From Paracoccaceae bacterium (GTDB taxonomy: Bacteria > Pseudomonadota > Alphaproteobacteria > Rhodobacterales > Rhodobacteraceae), in NCBI GenBank assembly GCA_007129775.1, contig SKUV01000391.1, positions 1-12,791 on the forward strand: a DNA stretch of 12,791 nt, written 5' to 3'. A program made the translations under genes and the position numbers. This document shows, piece by piece, positions 1 through 5,611 of this stretch. Under the pieces are notes generated by a model. The model was not told the origin of the DNA. It saw only the letters and a list, made by a program, of their open reading frames with translations, and ran no database searches. Each line of letters starts with the position of its first letter. Position 1 is the first letter of the stretch.

Positions 1-832
1 AGCCGCCCCTCTCCCGGTCGCCGCGGCCCTGCCAGCCGCCGCCCACCAGCACCGTGCCGTTGGCGAATTGCTTGAGCGACAAAAGCCCGCTGGCCACGCT
101 GAGCACCGTCTGCATGACCGGCGCCATGCGTTCGGTCACGGCCAGCTGGTTGACCAGCACCTTGATCGGCACCTCCAGCCTCAGCCAGCGCAGCATCGGC
201 TCCAGCCAGACGCCGCCGGCCAGAACCACGCGCGGCGCGGTCAGCTTTGCGTCGCGCGCCGGGTCGGCGCAGCGCAGCACATAGCCCTGCGCGCCATGGT
301 CGAGCCCCGTCACCGCCAGCCCCTCGATCACCTCGCAGCCGGCCTCGCGCAGCGCGCCGGCAAAGCCGCGCCCGGTCAGATACGCGGTGACATGGCCGTC
401 GATGGGGCAATGGGCGGCGGCGCGGATGTCGGGCGACAGGCCCGGCTCGATCGCGCGCGCCTCGTCGGGAGTGATCACCCGGATCGGCGCGCCGGCGCCG
501 CCGCGTGCCTCGGCGCGCTGGTGGATCAACGCTTCCTCTGCCTCGGTGAAGGCGACAGTCAGGCCAGGCGCCTGAGTCACCCCCACATCGGCGCCAAGCC
601 AGTCGGCCGTGGTCGTCCACATCCGCCAGCCTTCCAGAGCATAGGGGATGAGCGCGGCGCGGGTCATGTGCATGGTCAGCGTGCCGGCATTGGTGCCCGA
701 TGCCTCGCGACAGATGCCGCCGCGATCCACCAGTGCCACGCGCATTCCTCCGCGCGCGAGGTAAAGCGCCGTGCTTGCGCCCATCACCCCCGCGCCGATC
801 ACCAGCGCGTCATATGCCCGCGCCCCGGTCAC
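1..832 (-). CDS. HcnC/DAAO-type FAD-dependent amino-acid oxidase subunit (3' end outside window)
   Basis: This is the beta-type subunit of a heterotrimeric amine/imino-acid dehydrogenase; it would oxidise a C-N bond and pass electrons to its partner subunits. The visible 277 codons start with an FAD-binding Rossmann motif, GAGVMG (about residues 13-18), inside the strand ALVIGAG, and continue with a REASGTNAG segment typical of the D-amino-acid oxidase/glycine oxidase superfamily. The C-terminal third, including the second FAD-contacting segment, lies beyond the left edge; relatives have about 370-420 residues. The GTG start overlaps the stop of the preceding gene (GTGA, 4 bp), which implies translational coupling. 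The order 2Fe-2S gene, FAD/NAD gene, this gene is that of hcnABC and of the related D-hydroxyproline and opine oxidase operons. The substrate cannot be read from the sequence. A true cyanide synthase is possible but not supported. The family call is firm. Confidence 0.88.
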   Translation of the reverse strand, partial: MTGARAYDALVIGAGVMGASTALYLARGGMRVALVDRGGICREASGTNAGTLTMHMTRAALIPYALEGWRMWTTTADWLGADVGVTQAPGLTVAFTEAEEALIHQRAEARGGAGAPIRVITPDEARAIEPGLSPDIRAAAHCPIDGHVTAYLTGRGFAGALREAGCEVIEGLAVTGLDHGAQGYVLRCADPARDAKLTAPRVVLAGGVWLEPMLRWLRLEVPIKVLVNQLAVTERMAPVMQTVLSVASGLLSLKQFANGTVLVGGGWQGRGDRERGG

Positions 833-2277
833 AGCGGCGCCGGCTTCGGAATGGGGATGTCGGCATAGTCGAAATCGCCGGCGAGATCGGCCAGCGGCAC
901 GGGCCGCAGCGGCGCGCGCCCGGTCCAGAGCCCGGCCTGCACACGCGAGGCGCCTTGCTTCGCGGCGACGATCTCGGCCGCAGCCTCGCCGCACATCCGG
1001 CCCTGACAGGGGCCCATGCCGCAGCGCGTCCAGTGCTTGACCTGATTGACCTCGGTCGCGCCGGCGGCGACTGCGGCCTCGATCTCGGCCCGGGTCACAT
1101 CCTCGCAGCGGCAGACCGGCGTGTCGGCGGGAATCGCGGCATAAAGCGGCGCGCGCGGGGCCATTATCGCCGACATGGCCCGCCCGAAGCCCTCCGCCGC
1201 GCGCAAGGCGCGCCGTTCGAGGGTGATCCGGTCGGACAGGATTTGCGCATCGCCGATGCCGGCGGCGCGGGCTGCGGCAAGGCCCGCCACACGCCCCTGA
1301 TGCCATGCCGCCGCCGCCCCGCTGATGCCGCCGCCATCGCCCACGAGGTAAAGCCCCGGCACGCTGGTGCGGAACTCCGTATCGCGCCGGGCGATCCAGC
1401 CGCCGCGCTCGGGCCGCCAGTCATGGGCCGCGCGCAGCAGGCGGGTCAGTTCGGTGCCCGGCACCAGCCCGTGGCCCACGGCCAGCGCATCGGCCTCGAT
1501 CAGGCGCTCTGGCCCCGGCCGGCCGTCACGTCCGATCCGTGCAAGGGTCACGCGTAGCGCGTCATCCGCGCCCGGCTCGGCCCGCAAAACGTGGTGGCGC
1601 GGCAGATAGGGCACGCGGCGCGCAGCGATCTGCGCCACCCAGCCCGCCCCGCGCGCCATCAGGTCGGGACGCGCCAGCATCCGCGGCAGCGCGCGCGCCC
1701 AGTCGGCAGGGCCGGCCAGATCGGCCACGCCGACCACCTGCGCCCCGATCTTGCCCAGCCCGGCGGCGACATAGGCCAATAGCGGCCCGCAGCCGGCCAC
1801 CAGCACCCGCCGGCCCGGCGCCATCCGCTGCGATTTCATCAGGATCGTCGTCGCCGCGAGTCCCAGCACCCCCGGCAGGGTCCAGCCCGGAAAGGGCACG
1901 ACCCGTTCATGGGTGCCGGTCGCGGCGATGAGCCTGTCAGCCTGCCACTTCGCCGGGCCTTGCGGGCCCAGCGCCTCGATCCGGAACCCCTCGGACACCA
2001 TCCAGACACGGTGGTCGGTGACCAGTTGCGCCCCGCTTGCCTCCAGTTCCGCCCGCTGGCGCGCTCCCTCGGCGGCTTCGAGCGACCGCACGCCGGGGGC
2101 GAGGGTGATGCCCTCGGGCAGGGCGCGATAAACCTGCCCGCCGGTCTGGGGCGCCTCGTCGATCACGAGAACGCGTGCACCGGCCCACGCGGCGGTGACA
2201 GCTGCGCCGACCCCGGCCGGGCCTGCGCCCAGCACCGCGATATCAAAGCGCGAAGGGTCGGATGCCGGGTCAGCCAA
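829..2277 (-). CDS. HcnB-like FAD/NAD(P)-binding oxidoreductase subunit with BFD-like [2Fe-2S] domain
   Basis: This 482-residue protein is the alpha-type subunit of an HcnABC/opine-oxidase/hydroxyproline-dehydrogenase-like complex. It has an N-terminal FAD motif GAGPAG (residues 17-22), an ATGTHERVVPFPGW linker (119-132), a second Rossmann motif GCGPLL (162-167), and the C-terminal FAD signature VPGLYLVGDGGG (306-317). A BFD-like cysteine cluster follows, with C389, C391, C419 and C424 as likely [2Fe-2S] ligands and C429 nearby. The start is a TTG at 2277: a GGAGG sits 9 bases upstream and the family's N-terminus begins just before SRFDIAVLG. An ATG farther upstream (2334) would read through the small-subunit gene in another frame with non-family sequence, so I rejected it. 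The gene overlaps its upstream neighbour by 8 bp and its downstream one by 4 bp. It is complete; the substrate is unknown. Confidence 0.9.
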   Translation of the reverse strand: MADPASDPSRFDIAVLGAGPAGVGAAVTAAWAGARVLVIDEAPQTGGQVYRALPEGITLAPGVRSLEAAEGARQRAELEASGAQLVTDHRVWMVSEGFRIEALGPQGPAKWQADRLIAATGTHERVVPFPGWTLPGVLGLAATTILMKSQRMAPGRRVLVAGCGPLLAYVAAGLGKIGAQVVGVADLAGPADWARALPRMLARPDLMARGAGWVAQIAARRVPYLPRHHVLRAEPGADDALRVTLARIGRDGRPGPERLIEADALAVGHGLVPGTELTRLLRAAHDWRPERGGWIARRDTEFRTSVPGLYLVGDGGGISGAAAAWHQGRVAGLAAARAAGIGDAQILSDRITLERRALRAAEGFGRAMSAIMAPRAPLYAAIPADTPVCRCEDVTRAEIEAAVAAGATEVNQVKHWTRCGMGPCQGRMCGEAAAEIVAAKQGASRVQAGLWTGRAPLRPVPLADLAGDFDYADIPIPKPAPL

Positions 2278-2554
2278 GGGTTTCCACCTCCATCCCCGCG
2301 CGCAGCGGCGTGCGACAGGCTTCGCGCCGGGCACCGTCGATCCGGCACAGGCATTCCTGACAAACGCCCATCAGGCAGAAGGCGCCGCGCGCATCGCCGC
2401 TGCGGGGGGCGTGGCGCAGGGTGGTCAGCCCCAGTGCGCCCAGCGCCGCGGCCACGCTCTCACCGGCGAAGCCCGAAACCTGGGCCCCGTTCAGGCGAAA
2501 CGAGACCGGCACGCGATGCACCTCTTTTCCCTCTCTAAGATAGGCTTTCGCCAT
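2270..2554 (-). CDS. HcnA-like (2Fe-2S)-binding small subunit
   Basis: This small ferredoxin-fold protein (94 residues from the ATG) is the gamma-type subunit of the oxidase complex and should relay electrons from the flavin subunits. The plant-type [2Fe-2S] cysteines are visible as C60-x4-C65-x2-C68 and C80, in FCLMGVCQECLC and EACRTPL; C70 is an extra cysteine. It is first in the operon, as in hcnABC, and its stop lies inside the start region of the next gene. The start is uncertain. The ATG at 2554 has a modest GGGG-type ribosome site. A GTG at 2521 (11 codons later) has a better one, AGAGAGGG with about 8 bases of spacing, and the intervening codons include AGA and GGA, which are rare for this genome. 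I keep 2554 because family members usually carry about a dozen residues before the first beta strand. Confidence 0.88.
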   Translation of the reverse strand: MAKAYLREGKEVHRVPVSFRLNGAQVSGFAGESVAAALGALGLTTLRHAPRSGDARGAFCLMGVCQECLCRIDGARREACRTPLRAGMEVETLG

Positions 2555-2596
2555 GATTCCCCGCCCTGACGCCTTGGCTAAGATGATGAAAGCGCG

Positions 2597-2608
2597 CGGA
2601 TTAATCCG
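2597..2608. promoter_or_regulatory. Perfect 12-bp palindrome, candidate operator
   Basis: CGGATTAATCCG is a perfect inverted repeat with no spacer. It lies in the AT-richer gap between the divergent oxidase and DUF6282 genes, about 20-30 bases downstream of the predicted oxidase transcription start, where a bound repressor would block elongation. Its size and symmetry suit a dimeric helix-turn-helix regulator. No candidate regulator gene for it lies next to it in this window. Function is inferred from position and symmetry only. Confidence 0.4.
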
Positions 2609-2636
2609 AAGCCCGCATCAAGCCATCCCTGATTTC

Positions 2637-2664
2637 TGTATACAAATCGTATCCCGTTTGTCAA
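2637..2664 (-). promoter_or_regulatory. Putative sigma70-like promoter of the oxidase operon
   Basis: Read on the minus strand, a perfect TTGACA (2664-2659) is followed after 16 bases by TATACA (2642-2637), close to the TTGACA-N17-TATAAT consensus. The predicted transcript would start near 2630 and carry a leader of roughly 75-110 bases before the 2Fe-2S gene. Both hexamers sit inside small palindromes, GTTTGTCAAAC (2656-2666) and TGTATACA (2637-2644), so a repressor could also bind here. TATACA reads the same on the plus strand (2639-2644), so a divergent start towards 2700 is possible, but I see no good plus-strand -35. Confidence 0.6.
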
Positions 2665-2699
2665 ACTGCGCAGCGTCTCTGGATCGTTGCGAGGGGGCG

Positions 2700-3629
2700 A
2701 TGAACGGCATTATTGATGAATTTCTGATCGGTGCGATAGACGGCCATGTGCATGCCTGTGCCCATCTGAACGCGCGCAGCCTCACCGCGCTGCAGGCGGC
2801 ACGACAGGCGCAGGCGGCGGGGATGCGGGCGCTTGGCTTGATGGACAATTTCGCAAGCTCCGTGGGCCTCGCCGCGATGATCGACCGGGAGCTTGCCGAC
2901 CCGAATTTCACCGTTTTTGGCGGGCTGATCATGGAGCCGCAGGCCGGCGGCCTGAACCCGCGCGCGGTGGCGGCAGCGCTGGGCACCGGCTATTCCGATG
3001 CCAGTGGGCTGGACTGGCGCGGCGCGCGGCCGGGGGCGCGATTCGTGTCCTTTCCCACCCATGCCACAAGGCATGTGGCGCTGGGTGAGGGCCGGCGCGG
3101 CGCCTATCTGGAGGGCTGTCTGGCGCTGCCCGCGTCCGGCCCGCTGCCCGACCCGATCCCAGAGATACTCGACCTGATCGCGGGCGCCGATGCGGTGCTG
3201 AACACCGGCCATCTGACAGCGGATGAAACCCTGCTCCTGATCGCCGAGGCCCGCGCCCGGGGCGTGGGGCGCATTCTCGTGCCCTGTTCGCTGTTTTCCA
3301 CCGCCGAGGTGGAAGCGATCGTCGCTGCCGGTGCGGTGGCGGAGTTTTCGTATTTCTTCGTCTCCCACGCGACTCAGGTTGCGCTGACCCATGTGGATAC
3401 AGAGGCGCATCCGATCCCGGCCACCACGCTGGCCGCCATGGCCGCCACCATCGCGCTGCTGAAACCCTCGCATTGCATCCTGTCGAGCGATTGCGGCGTC
3501 TCGATCCTGCCGGCACCGGTGGAGGGGCTTCGGGTGTTTCTTCGCGGACTGGAGGCGGCAGGCCTGCCGGCCGCCGTGCTTCAGGCCATGGTGCGCGACA
3601 CGCCGGCGCGCCTTTTCGGGCTGGACTGA
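2700..3629 (+). CDS. DUF6282 family protein, metal-dependent hydrolase-like
   Basis: This 309-residue protein resembles the DUF6282 family, whose members look like amidohydrolase/PHP-fold metal enzymes of unknown substrate. A D14-x-H16-x-H18 motif (DGHVH) opens the first strand, as in metal-dependent hydrolases. It is followed by the helix TALQAARQAQAAGMRALGL, the family-like VFGGLIMEPQAGGLNP, a central NTGHL, and a late SSDCG that could supply a metal-binding aspartate. It ends with the helix ending DTPARLFGLD. The start is the ATG at 2700, with GAGGGG just upstream. An in-frame ATG at 2553 would add 49 residues spanning the promoter/palindrome region and not resembling the family. The gene is transcribed away from the oxidase operon across a shared 145-base control region, so it may act on a product or substrate of that enzyme; this is inference. 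No terminator is evident after it. Confidence 0.78.
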   Translation: MNGIIDEFLIGAIDGHVHACAHLNARSLTALQAARQAQAAGMRALGLMDNFASSVGLAAMIDRELADPNFTVFGGLIMEPQAGGLNPRAVAAALGTGYSDASGLDWRGARPGARFVSFPTHATRHVALGEGRRGAYLEGCLALPASGPLPDPIPEILDLIAGADAVLNTGHLTADETLLLIAEARARGVGRILVPCSLFSTAEVEAIVAAGAVAEFSYFFVSHATQVALTHVDTEAHPIPATTLAAMAATIALLKPSHCILSSDCGVSILPAPVEGLRVFLRGLEAAGLPAAVLQAMVRDTPARLFGLD

Positions 3630-3761
3630 CCTCCGGGCCGGTCCGGACGGTCACAATCCCCGAGAAACCGCCGGCGCGACGGGTGGCCGGCGCAATTTGC
3701 GCTATGGCAAGGGCCCCGGGCTGCTGTATCCTGCGCCAAACAAGAATGAACGAGGCAGAGA

Positions 3762-4259
3762 ATGGGCGTGATTCGGGCTGTGCTGGCTCTGGTGCTGGCG
3801 CTGGGCGTAGCGGGATGTGAAACGTCCAAATTCCGGACGTATGACGGGCCCGAAGTGACCCGCATCTACGTCCACAAGGCCGACCGGCGCATGATGCTGA
3901 TGCATCACGATCAGGTCCTGAAATCCTATTCCGTCGCCCTTGGCGGCAATCCGGTAGGACACAAGCAGTTCGAGGGCGACCAGCGCACGCCCGAGGGTGA
4001 CTACATCATCGACAGGCGCAACCCGAACAGCCAGTTCCACCTGTCGCTTGGCATATCCTATCCCAACGAGGCCGACATCGCCTTTGCCGAAGCCTTGGGC
4101 AAGAAGCCGGGCGGCGACATCTTCATTCATGGCCGCGGCCCGTGGCACCAGCGCGACCGCGGTGACTGGACATGGGGCTGCATCGCCGTCAGCGACCGGC
4201 AGATGGAGGATATCTATGCCATGGTGCGCGACGGAACGCCGATCACGATTCTACCGTGA
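3762..4259 (+). CDS. L,D-transpeptidase (YkuD/ErfK-YafK fold) lipoprotein
   Basis: This 165-residue protein has a lipoprotein signal peptide ending in a lipobox, VAGC, with C19 as the lipidated cysteine, so it should be anchored on the periplasmic face of a membrane. The YkuD catalytic region is present as IHG (H123) followed by WGCIAV (C140 nucleophile) and then SDRQMEDIYAMV. Enzymes of this fold form or cut bonds at the meso-diaminopimelate residue of peptidoglycan stems. The GCIAV-[ST]D ending and short length resemble the YafK/DpaA branch, which detaches proteins from peptidoglycan, so hydrolytic activity is as possible as crosslinking. The start is set by GAGG six bases before the ATG and by the signal peptide. 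It converges on the CAP lipoprotein gene with only 33 bases between stops and no obvious terminator hairpin. Confidence 0.9.
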   Translation: MGVIRAVLALVLALGVAGCETSKFRTYDGPEVTRIYVHKADRRMMLMHHDQVLKSYSVALGGNPVGHKQFEGDQRTPEGDYIIDRRNPNSQFHLSLGISYPNEADIAFAEALGKKPGGDIFIHGRGPWHQRDRGDWTWGCIAVSDRQMEDIYAMVRDGTPITILP

Positions 4260-4292
4260 CCGCGGTCGAGGCCGTGCGGGACGGTCGCGCGC

Positions 4293-4895
4293 TTACTGCC
4301 CCGCAGGCGCCGTGAGCGCGGCAAACGGCTCCGGCTCCGGCGCGGGGGCCGGGACGAATTGCGGCACGGGGGATTGTTCGAAAGGGTTGCCAAGGGTCAG
4401 CGTCCACCACAGCTTGCCGTTCGCATCCTGATGGAAGGCAAAGCCCATGTCGCGCGCCGACGGATCCAGCAACACGTTGCGCGTATCGGGATCATTCATC
4501 CAGGCTGTGAGTGTCTCTATCTCTGTCTCGAAGGTTTCCGAGATCAACTCGCCCACAAGCCGCCCGGAATAGCCCGCGCGCCGCACCCGCGTGACCGGAG
4601 ATGACCCGTCCGAGCCAAACAGCCAAGGCCGGCCCTGCGCCGACATGTCGCGCGAATGCGTGGCAGCCGCGGCATTGAGCTGGGCGTTGAGCTGCAACTG
4701 CTGCAGCCCCGAGCGCGCCCGCAGGGTATTGATCGAATCAAGCATCCGGAACTGGATTTGCGGCAGATCGGACTGGCTTATCCGGTAGATCACCGGCACC
4801 GGCCGGCCATCCGCCCCTTCACGCATCGGCCCCGGATCGACACAGGCCGACACGCCGAAGGCAAGGGCAACACACAACAGGGACGGACGCAGCAT
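4293..4895 (-). CDS. CAP/SCP-domain (YkwD-like) lipoprotein
   Basis: This 200-residue protein begins with a signal peptide and lipobox VSAC (lipidated C18). It then has a CAP (cysteine-rich secretory/antigen 5/PR-1) domain at about residues 47-165, and a Pro/Ala-rich tail with repeated PAP/PEP units (about 175-192). CAP landmarks include INTLRARSGL, ATHSRDMS (H80), GSDGSSPVTRV, VGELIS (E116) and LWWTLTLGNP. Two positions that are histidine in typical bacterial CAP proteins appear substituted: F93 in WLFGSDG and T138 in DPDTRNVLL. The usual metal/ligand cavity is therefore probably altered. The role of bacterial CAP proteins is poorly known; envelope or cell-wall association is inferred from the lipobox. 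The start is the ATG before the signal peptide, with AAGG about 8 bases upstream. A weak minus-strand promoter (TTGTAG-N17-TAACGC) lies upstream. Confidence 0.88.
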   Translation of the reverse strand: MLRPSLLCVALAFGVSACVDPGPMREGADGRPVPVIYRISQSDLPQIQFRMLDSINTLRARSGLQQLQLNAQLNAAAATHSRDMSAQGRPWLFGSDGSSPVTRVRRAGYSGRLVGELISETFETEIETLTAWMNDPDTRNVLLDPSARDMGFAFHQDANGKLWWTLTLGNPFEQSPVPQFVPAPAPEPEPFAALTAPAGQ

Positions 4896-5321
4896 CAGGG
4901 CACCTTTTTTTCGAATGGCGCAGCGTTAGCGGTTTGGATCGAAAACTACAAACGCAACTCTGCGTGACCGGGTTCTGGTCGCCCGAAACTGCGGCGCATC
5001 TGCCATAGCGGGCAAGCCGCCGCGAGCGCACTGATTCCGGAGTCTGGTTGCGCTAACGTCAAGGGCGGTCGCTCGCGCGGCCGCCAGCCCGGCAACCAAC
5101 CGCCGATTCCCGCCCCCGCGGCGCGAAAAACATGATATTACTTGCATAATGTGGCGGCGAGGTGTTGCCAATTTGACGACACAGGCCCAAACTGCTCTCG
5201 GTCCCGCCTGACAGTCATTGCAATTTTCAGGGCAAGATGGTTTCAGGGGGCTTACGAGGTACAGACTTGGTGCCCCCGCCGTCCTCTGAAACTCTGCGGT
5301 GGGCTATAACTGGAGGTTGAC
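4896..5321. other. 426-base intergenic region with divergent regulatory sequence
   Basis: No convincing gene lies here; short open frames on both strands lack ribosome sites and family-like sequence. The left part must hold the promoter of the CAP lipoprotein gene; the best match, TTGTAG-N17-TAACGC on the minus strand, is weak. The middle has an AT-rich patch with CATAAT (5145-5150) that could be a -10 element for the small gene at 5322, but without a good -35. The right part (5240-5292) can fold, and a strong ribosome site, GGAGG, sits at 5312-5316. Whether an independent small RNA is made here cannot be told from sequence. Confidence 0.5.
5240..5292 (+). promoter_or_regulatory. Foldable leader upstream of the small secreted protein
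   Basis: An outer 7-bp stem pairs GTTTCAG (5240-5246) with CTGAAAC (5286-5292). Inside it, GGGGC (5247-5251) pairs with GCCCC (5272-5276), leaving a 20-base apical loop and a 9-base bulge on the 3' side. The element ends about 20 bases before the ribosome site of the gene at 5322. I do not recognise a known riboswitch or small RNA. A role as a leader controlling or stabilising the mRNA is inferred from position and pairing. Confidence 0.4.
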
Positions 5322-5519
5322 ATGAAGAAACTCGTTCTCGCTTCGGTGGTGGCTGGCGTGACCGCGACCGGCGCCTACGCTGGCGGCCACGGCGGCAAGT
5401 ATGCCGACCCGATCATCGAACCTGAGGTGATCGTCGAAGACACCAAGAAATCGGCCGCGGGCATCGTCGTTCCGCTGCTGCTGCTGGTTGTCGTCGCGGC
5501 GGCGGTTGCTGCGCGCTAA
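5322..5519 (+). CDS. Small secreted protein with C-terminal hydrophobic segment, unknown function
   Basis: This 65-residue protein has a clear Sec signal peptide: KK, hydrophobic core, and a likely signal peptidase I site after AYA, residue 20. A Gly/His stretch (GGHGGK) follows, then an acidic middle (about residues 29-40, DPIIEPEVIVED), KK, and a C-terminal hydrophobic stretch (45-64) ending in a single Arg. The mature form would be about 45 residues with one membrane-spanning or membrane-inserting segment. TGGAGG lies 5-6 bases before the ATG, and a very strong terminator follows 26 bases after the stop, so it looks like a well-expressed single-gene transcript. I do not recognise the family and assign no function. 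Its compact, GC-typical codons and good signals argue for a real gene. Confidence 0.8.
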   Translation: MKKLVLASVVAGVTATGAYAGGHGGKYADPIIEPEVIVEDTKKSAAGIVVPLLLLVVVAAAVAAR

Positions 5520-5544
5520 GGCGCTTCCGACCGAATTCCGGAGG

Positions 5545-5577
5545 AAAAGGCGGCAGGTTGTCCTGCCGCCTTTTTCT
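5545..5577. terminator. Strong, probably bidirectional rho-independent terminator
   Basis: A 13-bp perfect stem (5545-5557 with 5562-5574) with the tetraloop TTGT is followed by a T-rich run on the plus strand. The stem core is GGCGGCAGG/CCTGCCGCC. On the minus strand the same hairpin ends in TTTTCC, so it can also stop transcription leaving hemH, whose stop codon is at 5612. It ends the unit of the small secreted protein. Confidence 0.95.
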
Positions 5578-5611
5578 TTGTCCGTCACCCAGGCGTCACA
5601 ACGGGTGCGCG

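Noticed and set aside
68..868. A 266-codon plus-strand open frame opposite the DAAO-like gene
   Set aside because: It is Arg/Ala/His-rich shadow sequence; the minus strand encodes an intact FAD motif across the same bases.
2637..2644. TGTATACA as a stand-alone GntR-type operator
   Set aside because: The same bases form the -10 of a good promoter, and the flanking arms are not symmetric enough to separate the two explanations; noted only as part of the promoter finding.
2553..2699. N-terminal extension of the DUF6282 protein from an ATG at 2553
   Set aside because: It runs through the promoter and palindromes, has AT-rich atypical codons, and is followed by a better ribosome site at the ATG at 2700.
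5305..5310. TATAAC as a -10 element for the small secreted protein gene
   Set aside because: Transcription would begin at or inside the ribosome site, and no -35 lies at the right distance.
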